From Lethocerus indicus (lineage: Eukaryota; Arthropoda; Insecta; Hemiptera; Belostomatidae), in assembly GCA_019843655.1 (NCBI GenBank), contig JACDQD010000001.1, positions 38,362,392 through 38,426,391 of the forward strand: 64,000 bases of DNA, written 5' to 3'. A program made the translations under genes and the position numbers. Of the stretch, positions 1 through 14,000 are shown in pieces; position 1 is the stretch's first letter; the number at the start of each line of letters is the position of its first letter. The notes beneath the pieces were generated by a model that was not told the origin of the DNA, made no database searches, and saw only the letters and a list, made by a program, of their open reading frames with translations.

Positions 1-473
1 TCTGGATGGGATACTTCTATCGACTGCGATCAGCTGAAGTAATTCCTGTATCAAAACTTATTTAATTAAGTAACATTATTGAAAATATATATTAAAAAGA
101 ATTATTTCTTTATAATTAAAATTATTGAATATTAATATTCAATAACAATTGTTGACGGTATTCAATAACATACTCATGACGGTAAAATTATGTAGCCAGA
201 TAACTTATAAAAATAATCGTCAGATTAGATATCCTTATTCTTTATTGAAAATAAAATTAAAATAACTAATTTTAAAAGCCATATAGGAATAAACCTGATT
301 GGTAACATAGTCATCACTATTACACATTTTTCCTATTATTATCACATTCAAGTATCTTTTGACAGCATTAAATAAAGTCGCCAAAAGAAAAGTTAAAACG
401 AATACAAAAATATTTCTTACTAAATCAAAAATAAATTTATTGCACTATTGTACACGGCTATTTTTAACTTGTC
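1..473. other. Intergenic, AT-rich, no gene seen
   Basis: Downstream flank (3' side) of the DNAJC30-like gene. It is AT-rich with stops in all frames and I see no exon, RNA gene or clear repeat in it. The part just left of 474 would hold the 3' UTR of the minus-strand gene. Confidence 0.6.
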
Positions 474-1112
474 TTATTTATCGTTCTCTTTACCGGAAAC
501 ATGATTTCTCGTGAGTCTTACATCGTCCAATCCATTACTGCCAATGTATGACATTAGGCCATACATCATAAAGAAAACTATAACAGCGAAGGCAACTCTT
601 TCTTTCTTTGCTTGGTCAGCGTCTTGGGCCATAGATTTAACCTTCTGTTCATAGTGCATCTTGGCCGTATTCCTTCGGGTGAACGACTCCCCATAATGTT
701 TCCTCGTCCATTCCCCGAAATCGTATTTTCCCGTAAACGAGTCGGTCTGCTGTTTCTGGGCGTAGGCTCTAGACCTGTATGTCGTCGTATAGCGCCGGTG
801 GGGTTCCTCCTTTGTGCCATCCCTGGCTTCATCATTGGGCAGTATCCCTTTGTCGTACATTTTCCTCAATCTGTAATTACCGAGCACTTCATAGGCGGTC
901 GTTATATCGCAGAACTTTTCTGCCGCCTTTTTGCTACCCTTGTTTCTATCCGGGTGGTAGAGCATCGACAGCCTATAGTAAGCCGCTTTAATGTCCGACT
1001 GGGTTGCACCCGGACTAACGCCCAGCACTTCGTAATGGTTTTTACACGATTTAAAGCCGGTTGAAATTCGCCTAGCCGCGACAATGTACGACGGAAGATA
1101 GAAATTTAACAT
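474..1112 (-). CDS. DNAJC30-like mitochondrial J-domain protein
   Basis: Single-exon gene of 212 residues. The J domain spans about residues 25-90 (NHYEVLGVSPGATQSDIKAA...) with an intact HPD motif at 53-55 between helices II and III, so it should stimulate an Hsp70 ATPase. The first ~22 residues are basic and hydroxylated without acidic residues (ARRISTGFKS), which suits a mitochondrial targeting signal. One hydrophobic segment lies near the C-terminus (about 171-191, FAVIVFFMMYGLMSYIG). A J domain near the N-terminus, a long charged linker and one C-terminal membrane helix is the DNAJC30 layout; in mammals that protein sits in the inner mitochondrial membrane with ATP synthase. The start is the first ATG of the frame and precedes the targeting-like segment. 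It is divergent from the LRIG gene, 832 bp away. Other small membrane J proteins are the alternative. Confidence 0.8.
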   Translation of the reverse strand: MLNFYLPSYIVAARRISTGFKSCKNHYEVLGVSPGATQSDIKAAYYRLSMLYHPDRNKGSKKAAEKFCDITTAYEVLGNYRLRKMYDKGILPNDEARDGTKEEPHRRYTTTYRSRAYAQKQQTDSFTGKYDFGEWTRKHYGESFTRRNTAKMHYEQKVKSMAQDADQAKKERVAFAVIVFFMMYGLMSYIGSNGLDDVRLTRNHVSGKENDK

Positions 1113-1944
1113 AGCTATACAGAACTTATTTACAAACGTGGCATGAATTGTGTTATATTATATATTAATCTCGATGATGAGCGGATACGATACTTTTATG
1201 AAAGACTTGGGTACAACTAAAAATTACGTCGACTATAGAACATCTTACATTTTTGCTATATTCTAACCACATATTTAAAAACAACCATTACTTCATAGTG
1301 CCAACCTACAAACTTAAACATATCGTTGTGATCTTTAGATTTTCGGAGTATTTATATCGATTTTATTTATTTTGGTTCAATAATGCATGAAAATAGGAGG
1401 TAATAAAGAAACAATTTTGAAATAATACACACGAACAACAAACCTTAAATTTTAATGTACAATGAATTAATATTTTCGTTTGTTCTTTATGAAAAAGGCA
1501 TAACTTATACATTCTTGAATATGACTAGCATATAATTATAATAGCATCCTTAATATCCTTATTTCCTTTCATTTTGACAGATTTTTTGTTAATATTTGAA
1601 GTTAACGTGATTCATCCAAGTGTTGGTTGATTGGCCTGCATACTGTCCGACTACTGGACTTACTTATGTTGTTGTTAGTAGTGAAATTCTAGCAGTCGGC
1701 CTATTCTCTTATTTAGTTTAATCTGGTTTTGTCTTTATTTTAGATTGTTTGTGACTAGTTGTCTCTGAATCGTTATCTTAAAACCCACCTATTCTCCTTT
1801 TGTGATCATTATGTGTTATATTGGCTACTGCAAGTGAAATGTACCAAGTTCGACGGAAAATAACCAGGAAGCGCAAATCCGTTTTATATTATGAATGATA
1901 TGATTCGTAGTGCTGGCATTCGCCAATAATTGTTCATTCCAATA
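1113..1944. promoter_or_regulatory. Divergent intergenic region between DNAJC30-like and LRIG genes
   Basis: This 832 bp stretch separates two start codons that point away from each other, so it should carry the promoters and 5' UTRs of both genes. I see no coding exon in it. No specific core promoter motif could be assigned with confidence. Confidence 0.45.
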
Positions 1945-4900
1945 ATGGAAATACCCTTTGTTGTGTGCTTAGTTTTAATTTATTGTATCGATAAATTAGC
2001 TGAAGCTAATGACTGCAAAATATCGCTTTATTCTGCAGATTGTCGGTATTTAAATTTAACTGAAATACCTAAGGATTTACCGAAAAATATAACAAAACTG
2101 TAAGTACTTTATTTTCTGTAATTTACTTTGTCATATAAGTAACAGTCAGGTTTATTGAATAAGAATATATCAGTATTAAATGAATAGGATTATATCAGTA
2201 GGGATGTGTTGAATTAATATGTTAAGGGAATGAATGGCTTTTTGTAGATTTTGTGCGAAATATGAACAATATTTTTGTCTGGAGAAATAAGTCGATAAGA
2301 TTGATGTTTTTGATCTGCATTAAAAAAAAGTTGAAATAACGAAAACTTGTCATATTTCTTGATTATTATTGTAAGAAGATTACCGATATTTCTTTGCTAA
2401 TCCAGTATGATTTATTATGCACATATGTTGTGAGACACAATCATTTAAACATGTATACGAGCTCAAAACTGAAGTTGGATTAATACGATAAAGATTTTTA
2501 ATTGTTAATTATTATTTTTTTATTAATTCTTATTATTCAAATCATCGGTAGTCTTAGAGGTGTAACAATTTATTACATATATTTGATACTTCAATCGAGC
2601 ACTTAACAAAGCCCAGACAATTAAAAATTGGATGCTGATTTTTAACTAGTCTTGAATTTAAATCTGTCGAACCTCTAAGTTATCGTTTTCAATATTTTCT
2701 AGTATTTTTATTAATCGTTAAACAAAAATGTGGTGGGGCCGTGGTTGCACAGGGGCTAGAGGTGAATCCTCTATTCCTGCAGACATAAAAAATACATACG
2801 TTTTTACGATCAGTTAGGTCATTAGGTATGGTTTACTAGTGTATCATTGTGTATTATAATTACTAAGAAAAAATTAATGATTAAACACTAATGCAAACTA
2901 ATTTCAAATTAATTGTGTAATCAGTTTGTTGTAATTTGAGACTAGCAATTTATTGTATTAAACGTGATTGTGAGTTTGTTGAGTGCCATAACAAAATTTA
3001 ACTGTTATCGTTAGTAGTTTAAAAAAAGTTATTTTTAACAAAAACATATGATTTTCACCATAGTTCATCTATTAATGACTAATGAGCCTGAACTTATTCA
3101 GTCTGTACTTGAAGTTAAATTGCACAAACAAATATTGTGGTCTGTGATTTGGACTTACCTACTTGTTACATATATACATTGGTGTTTAATAATCTGTTTA
3201 AGGAACCTGAACAGAAATTCAATTATCGAAATACAGAGTTTGACATTCAGTAAATTAGGAAAATTGCGTGAGTTAAAACTACGTTTTAATTCTATATCAG
3301 TTTTGAAGGATGGAGCCTTCTTTGGACTAGATGATCTAAGAGTATTGTAAGTAATCAGCTTCATTTCATAAAGTAATTGGCTACAATAGTTTTCTGATAA
3401 CTTATATTTTTGATAAAAATGAGTTATTTAATACAGACGTACTAATAATTTCAAATTGCAGGCGCTTAGATAATAACAATATTACGCAAGTATCTAAAAA
3501 ATGGTTGTTACACTCCCTACTGGCTTTGCACATATTTTATTTGGAGCATAATAAAATTTCATCTATCGAAGAAGAAGCATGGCAGTCTTGTTCAAAGCTG
3601 ATGCACTTGTAAGTTTGATCTAATATAATGACTATTATTTGTTATGGAAAATATGATTTTACAAATTATCTTACACATATGCCTCAAAGTTTTGTCTTAT
3701 TTGTATTACAAAATATTTGTTGTAATTGTTAAGTAATAGAACTTGTAAGACATAAACAATTCTGTGAAATATTTCAGTATTTTTTATTATTGAAGTATTT
3801 TTTCAAGAAATGTTTGTATGTTTTGGAAGTCTAAAAAACTGATGTTTGAATGTTGTGGAAATTTGGCATTCTTATGTCAATCTTTGAATCACTGTTTAAC
3901 ACTTTATTTGATGTAGTTAAAAAAAGGCTAAGAAATCCTTAAGCCTTAATGATTAACTTATTTGGAGATTTAAAACCTGTTTTATTATAGATGAAAAGAA
4001 AGAAGAAATATTTCCCTATGCCCTTTTTCATTACAAAGAACACCATTCTAATTTAAAATTATTGAATTATTCTCTCTTTGAACAGGGATCTATCCTACAA
4101 TCAGTTGCGGGAAATTAGCCATGTCACATTTAGACATCTCAGAAAGTTAAAAACATTGAATTTGGACAATAACATGATAACCAGTATTATGGAAAGCACC
4201 TTCAACACAACTCCTTCTTTAAAACATTTGTAAGCTATAATAATATTCTATTGGATATCAGAAAGTTATATTATTTGTTATATGAATACTTATGTCATAA
4301 TTTTAGCTTTCATAAGAAGAAAAAATAGTACAAAAGCGTATATCTCACACTTTGCAAGGTATTTTTCTGCTGTTAGAAAACCTCTAACTTGACATTTTAA
4401 TATGGATGACAGATAAAATTCATGTTTATGCAAACTGAATTTTGAGTAACACCTGAAATTGTGTTTTTATTTGAACCTATCATACTTATAACTGTTATAA
4501 ATTACTTTAAATTAATTATTTTAATCTAATTATCTCAATTAAAGTATTCTTGATCTCTCAGGCTGATTAATTTTTTTAAATATAAAAATAAATTATTTGA
4601 ACATTTGAAAAGGTAACATTTGAAACTGTATATTTGTTTTTTTTTCTAGGTACTTAAATAATAATGGTATTACATGGATTGCGGATGGCGGGTTACTTGG
4701 TTTACCCCACTTGTCAAAGTTAAGTCTGGCTGGCAACAAGATTACATCAATTAGTCGAAATTCATTTCTTGATTTAAATAACTTAACCGAATTAAACTTA
4801 GATGGAAATAATATTGAAACAATAGAAGACAAAGCTTTTAGTAGTATGTCGCTGAAGATATTAAATATGAATACCAGTAGCTTGCTTTGTGATTGTGGTC

Positions 4901-7153
4901 TTGCTTGGTTCCCAGTCTGGTTAAATAAAATGTCAATAAAACAGCCTTATGTCTACTGTGCATATCCCGAGGAGTTGAAGGGAAAAAATTTAATTCTTGT
5001 ACCTCCTCAAAAATTCCTTTGTTGTAAGTATATAAAACAGTTTGCATTTGAACAATTGAGTTTTAAATTCTTTATTTATTATCTGATCATATCATAGTTT
5101 TGTCGATTTTTATACTGTTTTATAAAACCTGCCATTTTCTTTTTTTCAGCTATAAATAATAATTCAAAACCTGTTATAAAAGACGGTCCAAAATCTGTTG
5201 ATGCAGTATCAGGGAGCCAAGTTGAGTTTAAATGCTCTGCCTTTTCATTATCAGATCCTGGAATTAAGTTTAAATGGAGAAGGAACAATGTTGATATTGC
5301 TCCAGTGTTATCCAAAATAATTAACAATACATCGGTGCTCACCATTTCACATGTTACCTTAGATCATGGTGGCAGATACCAGTGTATTGTTTCAAATAAA
5401 TTTGGGACCACATATTCCTACAAAGCCAATCTCACTGTTACAGGTAATCCTACTGACCTTACTGTCTTTTACCAATAATTTTACAGCTAACAAATAGCTA
5501 GAAACAATTACAATTGTTATTTTAGTTATTGTAGGAGTGGCATGTTCTGTTTGGTAAACAATCTCATTTTATACAGAGGCATTTAACGATAACAGTAGGC
5601 CAAGTCTAAGATTTGTTCATTTATTTAAATCATTCCCATTATATTAAATTTATGTCACGAATTAATTAATTTATGCTTAATGTCAAATCTAGTTCTGCCG
5701 ATGATGACGAAGAAACCTGGAAATATAACTGTAAAATGCGGGAGCATAGCAAAACTAGAATGTGCCGCCATTGGGGAACCTGTACCTCAAGTTAGCTGGC
5801 AAAAAGATGGTGGAACAGAATTTCCTGCAGCTCATGAACGAAGAATGCGTCCAACTAAGGATGGTTTCATTATTCTCGATACTAAACCTGCCGATTCTGG
5901 GCTTTATTCGTGTATTGCGTGTAACTCGGCTGGAACGGTAACTGCTAATGCAACACTGAATGTATTTGGTGAATAGAACTTAACTAATATCTTTATCAAC
6001 TCAATTACTATTATTATTTATTATCTATTGCAAAAAATACCTAGAGCAGCAAAAATATTCAATATTTTATGATATAGATAATTATTGATTGAATTAAAAC
6101 GCGTACAAAAATGTTTTATTTGTAATGCGAAATGTGGAGGCTTCTCAACAACAGGATGAAATATATATAAGTAATTTTTATTTAATAGAATGTATGTATT
6201 ATTTATAGATTCTTTTGTTTTAGAACCCCCAACATTTAAAAAAAAAATGGAGAATAAAATATCGGAAATTGGAGGGTCAGTTGTGTTTGAATGCATGTCA
6301 TCAGGTTGGCCTGAACTTAAACGCCAATGGTTAAAAGATGGCATCCCTTTAACTTCTTCATATCAACACTTTTTTACAGCCGATAATCAACTTCTTGTAT
6401 TGGTGGATGCAAAAATTTCTAACAGTGGCATTTATCAGTGCGAAATCACAAATCATATAGGAACAGAAAAAGACACATCGCATCTGACCGTTGTTTCCGG
6501 AGGGAGTTGTATGTGTATGAATTTTTCAGCGTTAAAATTAATTCTTGTAAGGTTTTTTGAAATTAAATTGTAACTAAAATTATTTTTCAGTGAGAAATTT
6601 AGAGACCAAGAGTGATGATATAACTGGCGTAATAATTATCACCGTTGTATGCTGCGCTGTTGGAACGTCCGCAGTCTGGGTTATTATTATTTATCAGACT
6701 CAAAAACATGTTCGAAAAGATAAACGTACAAAACACATAGTGAGCAATGGATTTCATCTCGATAATAAATCAGAACATTCGCCTTCAAGTAAGGGTAGGA
6801 GCGCAGGTGAATCAACAAAAAGAAGTAATGATGATTTGGACCAAAGTAATAAGTAACAAGTTTTAATTCATTCCACGATTCTTTATTTTTTACATTTATT
6901 TAATACTGGGATTAAAGAGGTAAATATTGAAAAATATACTTTTATTATAGTAAATGATATTGTTTTAGGTGGGTGTGCCCATAATTATGAAGGTGAATTA
7001 ACAAGGACTGGTATTGAAGTACAGGTTCCCTTGTTGAATACACTCGGTTGTTCACAAGAAGATGGAGTACTTGAATTGAACAACCACAATTCACATAGTA
7101 CCTTAGGCAATGAAATTGCCAGGAGTAATCATGACAGGTGTCAAGAACTTTGA
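1945..7153 (+). CDS. LRIG-type receptor: leucine-rich repeats, three Ig domains, one TM
   Basis: Ten coding exons: 1945-2099, 3203-3346, 3462-3608, 4086-4229, 4650-5023, 5150-5443, 5693-5968, 6224-6508, 6591-6845, 6969-7153. Joined they encode about 752 residues. Order: signal peptide (1-21), cysteine-flanked LRR cap (C24, C33), about nine LRRs (52 to ~255), LRR C-terminal cap ([12 protein letters not shown]), three Ig domains each in its own exon (about 322-419, 420-511, 512-606; each with the paired Cys and the Y-x-C motif, e.g. [27 protein letters not shown]), then a TM helix (~617-640, [20 protein letters not shown]) and a ~110-residue cytoplasmic tail. LRR + three Ig + TM is the LRIG layout; vertebrate LRIGs restrain receptor tyrosine kinase signalling. 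It has fewer LRRs than vertebrate LRIGs. LRR exons are 144 or 147 nt with every intron splitting a Leu codon after base two. The last exon is joined through GTAATA at 6846; reading through instead gives a stop at 6854-6856. Confidence 0.88.
2731..2785 (+). repeat. Short SINE-head-like sequence in LRIG intron 1
   Basis: The stretch GGTGGGGCCGTGGTTGCAC followed by CAGGGGCTAGAGGTGAATCC resembles the tRNA-derived head of an insect SINE (A-box-like TGGTTGCACAGGGG). Only the head is visible and no tail or target-site duplication could be defined. It shares the GGGGCC-GTGG opening with the better-defined element at 45850-46048. Confidence 0.3.
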
Positions 7154-9447
7154 TCGTTTCCTTTAATTAAATGTCTGCATTTAGTTTTTATATTGCGATT
7201 AATTTGTCTTCCTTATTTATCAGTGCTCTTGAAACTTATTGTTTAAATCATGGAAACCTAATTTTATTCATCTAATTCGAATTCACCAAACTTACTAATG
7301 AGAAAAATGTATTATATTTTTATAAAGTTTCACTATTTTGAAAACCAAAATTTTATTTTAACCTTGCTCCAAATGTAATCTGAAAGAAATTCATTTGATT
7401 TATAGGTATCTTTCAACCATGGATAATTCTTGTTAACCTACATTAAAAACTTCTTATCAAATTAGTTTACTGCTTAATTTTTATGTAGTTATCATTTGTA
7501 ATTAATTTATTTTTATTTGTCTTTAAATAAAAAAGTGGTAATGTTGCTGTTAATAGACCATTTTAGTAGGAGTATGAAAGAATTAAGAGAAGTATGTAAA
7601 ATTGTCCATTATTGATTTGAAAGTTGCATCTGTTACCTCAATATAGATGTATATAGAGCAGAACACTGTCTTGTCTGCAATAGTACAGACAATAATAATT
7701 AGAAAAAGCTGTGTACTTCATATATTATTATTAAATTGTGTCTGCTATAAGAAGATAAACTATTAATAATATACTAATCCTTTTGTACAAAGTATCAGTA
7801 CTTTAATGTGTTTTTGTATCATTTCAGAATAATGTGTATTTACAGTGTTTATAAGAATTCAGCAGAGATTTCCCTAGGATTAAAGACATTAGTTTCAGCT
7901 TCTGGAATAAGTTTAAATTTATGTGTATTATTGATCTTGACTTTAATGATCTTCTGTAATTTTATTATTGTTTATAAAAAAATTATTACTCCTGTAAATT
8001 ATGCAGTACACATTTTTTAAAGTAAATTATGCTTGTTGTTTTTTTACTGTTTGTTAACATAAATAAGGTATATGATAAATTATAAAATAGATAATTACTC
8101 TGTATTATTGAAATTAGTAAATATTTAGGAAACTAATGTGTGTTATGCATTCTGTTATGAGACCATTTATTTTTTGTGTATTTGTATACTGAATTAGTAT
8201 ATAAGATTATTTGGCATAAACTGAGAAATTCGATCTGTTTATTTATATAAGTGGAAATCTACTGTTTGTTACCACATGTTTTAGATTTTGTACAGTCATT
8301 GGTACAACGCACAGACAACAGTGCATGTTACACAAAACACTAGTGGAGGACCACAGTATATTTTATATACTATATATACCCAATTAATATAATTTAAAGA
8401 AATGGTATATGTGTATGTATACAGTTATTGACAATTGAGTACCTTTTCCTTACTCAGATATATTTATTTATATGTCGTTATTATTTCAGAATTTGAAACT
8501 GATTCCAAATGTTTGAAGATTCCATTTTTTAAATTTTATATTTACGTGTACTTGATTATCAAGAGCTTAGTTCATTGTAAAATACAATGATTATAATTCA
8601 TAATTAGAACTGATAGTTTTATTTTATATTTTATTTTTAGTTTAATATATTATTTATTTTTTGTAATTATAAGTGACTGTGATTTTTATTTGTCGGATGT
8701 TGTGAAATTTATTTAAACAAAACTTCTGGAAAACAAATTATATCCTTATACTCAATGTACATTATAGCATATTAGGGTATGTTTTTCATTAACTGTGAAG
8801 CATGCTGTCAATAAAATTGTTTATAAGAATTGGTCTATTAGGTAAAAATTGTTTGCCTGTGTGCTTGTCAGAAAGACAATTTACTTGTATCCCTCTAATT
8901 TCATTTATTTTCATAAGTTATTTGAAAATAAGGTAACTGTGATCATATAGTTTTAATCACTAGTTTCATATTTTGTCATTAATTTTTTTAATATAACTGT
9001 TTCCAAGTTAACATTTATAATATTTCCATTACACTTAATATTTTTACATATGTCAAATCATCTTTCACTTATATCTTTAAAGTAATTAAAATAAATTGTG
9101 TCAGTGAAACTTGATGATCTTAAACATCTGAATTGTGGTGCCTATTTTTTATTAATTTTTCATTTAAGCTTAATTTTAGTGCATAAAAAATAGACTAAAT
9201 TTTCATACTTAATTGCTAATATGTTGTATAATTAAAAGTTAATGTGAACCCTGATACAATTTTGTTTTAATCTGAAGTAAACATTCATATTTTGTGATTA
9301 TTTTAAAATAAAGATTATACTAAATACAGTATTGAATATTAATTTGTAGTGGTCATTAAAAGAGTGTTTTCTGTTTAATTCACCCTTTGTTAACTGCAGT
9401 GATACTGAAATGCTTTTGGCAATTATGTATTTATCTATTTTTATTAT

Positions 9448-9501
<54 letters not shown>

Positions 9502-11013
9502 ATATACCCTGTGCAGGCAGCAAATCAATAAGCATTCAGTCCTGGCGGTCTTATTATGTACTAACTAAATAAAATATAGTATAAAAGTTCACATAAGTCC
9601 ATCACATCGTAATATATAGGCGGCATAGAGCATATTTTAAATTTGGAAGTGTCAAAAACTGTACAATTTGTATATATTAGTTAACTATTTTGTGAATGAC
9701 TAAAATTAATAAATTGGCCCTTTAAACCCAGAATGTGAATTTCATTGACAGCATCCTTCGCAATATATATCAGGTTAGTCATCCGACTAATCTAGTACAA
9801 ACTTTCCATCAATGCTATCTAGTTAATGGAATTTTCCCATGATGGAATAGTTGTCCAGTCGTTTGTGGGTATATATACAATATAATAATAAATAAATATA
9901 TATATTATTAACCAAAACGTCACCACCCTGGTTGGGACTCTTAGCCGCGACAAATATCTGCCTCCAAAATCCAGTCTTCAAAATATACGATTGGACAATT
10001 ACTCTTCACGTTTCTTGGGTATTAATAGACATATGCTCTTATCAGCGTAAGAGATGCGCCTCCTAAGGAGGTTTTTTTGTTAGGGACCTAAAAACTAATT
10101 CTGGAAACTATGAAGAACTCTGTTCTGAGAATTGTTAATTCTATTGGAGAATGGCGGGCGTTAATGACCCAGGTTATTGTCTCCTTTGTCAAGCAGTCAA
10201 GTCCAGAGTTTCTTGTTTCTCAATCCCTGAATTATGTAATAAATTGTCTCATCGCAGAGGCGTATTTATGGAATAAGGATGCAATTGCTATCGGACCAAA
10301 AGCGGTTTGATTTTTGGGCCGGTAGCATCCCCTGCATTGCTGTGCCGCACAAATTCGTTTTCTCACAATTTTTTTCCTGTTGCTAGTGATTACAGCTCTC
10401 TTAATTTGGTTGATAATTTGCCATTTTCTATCAATTTTTACAAATTTAGGATTTCGCTGCATTAAATTATTCGTATTAGGAATTTATGAGTATTACAGTT
10501 TTATAAAACAAATAGTCCATGTAACGAAAATTACTAACGGTAATATTCTTTTATGTATGGTTCTTTTATATATAATACATATAAATTACGAATTTATATA
10601 CATACGTATATAAATGTAAATCTATATACGTACTTTGAAGAAAACGGGGTAAAATATGAGTGAAAGATAATTGTTTACTGTTGGTAGTACTGAAGGGTCT
10701 TTGGTTGTTTTGCGTCGGTGTAAATAAATAGAAGGAAACGTAGGCTACGAATAAATGCGAATAACGGTGTATGGGTGTGTGCCTTTTCTTTAAACGTCCC
10801 TAATAATTTATACGAATGTGGGCGAGACCCAGTTAAACAAATCATTTTTTATTCTAGGCCGCTGAACGCGTCAGCTTTTTCAACTCCGACTGTAGGAATG
10901 TTTTACGCCACAAACTGACTGTGCTGTTATATTCTTTAAAAAAAATAGAAAGAACCGAATATTTTTAAAGAACGAATCCAAGTCGTTTATATGACACAGG
11001 TAGGAGTTTTGAA
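7154..11013. other. Intergenic, LRIG 3' UTR plus Cdc14 upstream region
   Basis: The left part should hold the LRIG 3' UTR (an AATAAA lies near 7527). The rest is AT-rich with short random frames only. It contains a (TA)n tract at 9451-9498. The right end (about 10650-11013) is less AT-rich and should carry the Cdc14 promoter and 5' UTR. I see no exon with splice signals or family similarity here. Confidence 0.5.
9451..9498. repeat. (TA)n microsatellite
   Basis: About 24 uninterrupted TA units. The tyrosine/isoleucine frames across it are an artefact of the repeat. Confidence 0.95.
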
Positions 11014-14000
11014 ATGGATGAGCCGAGCGATGTTTTAGTTTCTGCTTGTGAATACTTAAAGGGTGAGTTATACTTTTGAAAATAACGGAATAATTCTTTT
11101 AATACCATTACTAGAAATTGCTATCTGAAACCTCTTCTGTCGTTTTCTTATACACCTTGAGGTTACTTCGAGTTGATATTTTAGTTTTGAAGTGAAATAA
11201 ATCTGAACAAAAATTATTATCTGTGTTTTCTTTGATTGGTTCACACCAAGGATGTATACAGTACTGCATATACCTAGGCTAAATGTTGTTTAATTTACTC
11301 TTGTTCTTAATTAAGATGTAATATATGTGACAACATTGAATGATATCATTAATGTCCCCAAAATGATAATTTATATTAATGATATATGATCTAATTCTTT
11401 TTGAGATTATACTCCTTTCAAAATTTGTATTATCTGAAATAAATTATGGCAAACTTGTGTATGCATAATTGCTCTGGTATTAAGAGCCCTGTACTTACAT
11501 TTCATTTATTATATTTCTTATTACAATTCTTGCGAGAGTTGTCTGTGATTGTTTATGACTAACGGTGTATTAACATTTTTCTCAGTAGAATGTATTAAAC
11601 ATCATGCTTGAAAGTTCCACTGGTCTGCAGTTACAAAAGTTATAAAGCATAAATGACAAGTGGAAGTATCAGGTTATAAAAAAAAACAAAAATGTTACAA
11701 ATGTAAACAAATTTGCAGTTGCCGGTTGTTAATTATTTTTTGTTTAATTTTTTCAGTTTATTTTTTATTTCAAATATCTGCAGTTTTTATTCAAAATTTT
11801 TTTTTCAGATGAACTTTATTTCGTTACGTTACGTACATCGGTCAAGCCAAAATCAACAGCAAATACACACTACTTTACTATTGATGATGAGCTTGTGTAT
11901 GAAAACTTCTTTTCAGACTTTGGTCCATTAAACTTGGCCATGTTGTACCGATACTGCATGAAAGTAAATCGTAAAAGAAAGGTGAATATCTGTCTCAGAA
12001 ATAGAATCATATTATTGGGTCTTGCGTTTAATTATTAGGAATAATATAATATCATTATTACTTATCTTTGAAAAACTCGTTCTACTTTGTTAATTACCTG
12101 GAAATGTCGGTTGTGTCGGTAAATTTGTTTGCCCGTGCATATTGGCATCTGGTACAAATGTGCGGAAAATAAATGATGTTAAAAAGAGTTTGTTTGCTCA
12201 GCTTAGGATCAATAATTCTTTTCATAGACAGAGAAAGGGATTTGTATTATGATCTCAAATTTTCAATTCACAGCATTTCCGCCAGCTCATAGACGAAATC
12301 AAGGCTTTTTCTGCTGCTTCCTGGATCTTGATATCATTTTTCAAGTCATTCAATTCCCCCACTTGAAACACCCAAAAGACGTTCCATTGTATAGTCTAAA
12401 TTTTAATAGAAAAACTGCCAGTATTACATACATTTTTGTGTAATAATTATAATTATATTATTAATATGTAATATTATTTTCATATTTTATAGGCGGCTGC
12501 TGTAATTAATCGAAAAGTGGTACATTACACATCTTTGGAACCTCATAAACGTGCAAATGCAGCATATTTGATAGCTTCTTATTCTGTAAGTATCAGAAAA
12601 AGTTGTTTACTTTATGATAGTCGCCATGTTTAATAAAAGGTGGTTCAGGGCTCTTGGGACCCAGAGGTTGGTTTGAATTTACCCATATGCCATAGACGTA
12701 GTATATAAGTGGGGACAATGATTAGGAGACAACATAAGCCTCTCACTCTATATCACAAAACCCACATATTATTGGCGATTGCACACTATTACATGAAAAA
12801 CAAATACTGCAAAAAAAAGTGCAGTAACATTATTAAATATGTCATTAAAAATCTTTTTATTTCGCTTTATCTTAGTATTAATGTTGTCAAATATTTATTA
12901 AACATCGCATATTATAAAATAACAACGCTATTGTAAAAATCTTAATATACCGTTATATTAAGAACAGAAATTTTCTGCCCTCACTTACCTATTTGATGCT
13001 AAAACCTGTATAGAACAAGTTATGTCAGGTGTCATGGACCCCAAAACAAATGTTATACCTTAATATAAAAATTTTAATTTAAAATATGTAGGGAGCAGTA
13101 TATTTTTTGTATGTAGGCATAATTTTATCCTTTTTTTTATTAATATTTAATTTTTCAGATACTTTATTTACAAAAAACTCCCGATGAAGCATTTAAACCA
13201 TTGCTGGACGGAGTAAATCCCCCATTTGTTCCATTCAGGTATACTAAAATTTACAGCAAATTTCTTTTACTAAAGCTCATTACAGCAGGACCGATAGAAT
13301 CCTCATAAAGTGATATATGAGTGATATAGTGAATAGAGAATTATTTGTATTGAGTGCAATTTTTCGCACTTTTATAACACAAAAAATTGGCTTACTTATC
13401 ATAGCTTGCAAAGTATTAATGTTCTAAATTTGGTCTTTTCTCATGTTTCTTAATGGTTTGTGGTATTTTTCAGAGATGCTTCTTGCGGTGTGTCTGTGTT
13501 CCAAGTGTCGCTAGAGTCTTGTCTTCAAGCAATTTATAAAGCATATCACCTTGGTTTTTTTAACTTTTCTGATTTTGATGTTGATGAATATGAATTTTAC
13601 GAGGTTTGAAATGAAATTAATTTTGTCTTCCATAATACCCTTTCTCCATCACTAAAGTGTATTTTGTTTCTTGCTTTTTATGTATGTATTGGTTTGAAAT
13701 GTATTATTTTTGTTACCCATGACAAAATATGTTACTCTGTTGTGACTGACAATTGCTTAATAATAAAAAAACAGTCAGTTAATATATTACATTATTAATA
13801 TTGATAATTTTTCAGAGAGTTGAAAATGGTGACTTAAATTGGATTGTTCCTCAAAAATTTCTCGCTTTTAGTGGACCTCATTCTATTAATAAAATAGAGA
13901 ATGGTAAATAATACTTGCTAGGATAATAGAATGTAATATTTGTAACAATTTTTATTATAAAGTTAAATAAAAATGTCACTATAATGTTCTAGGATATCCA

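Noticed and set aside
612..1064. 150-codon frame on the plus strand
   Set aside because: Antisense shadow of the DNAJC30-like gene, which has a clear J domain on the other strand.
7808..8020. 70-codon frame downstream of LRIG
   Set aside because: No recognisable content; typical of AT-rich intergenic sequence.
10048..10080. CCTCCTAAGGAGG followed by a T run, resembling a bacterial terminator
   Set aside because: The window is clearly eukaryotic; the hairpin is short and imperfect and the T run is ordinary here.
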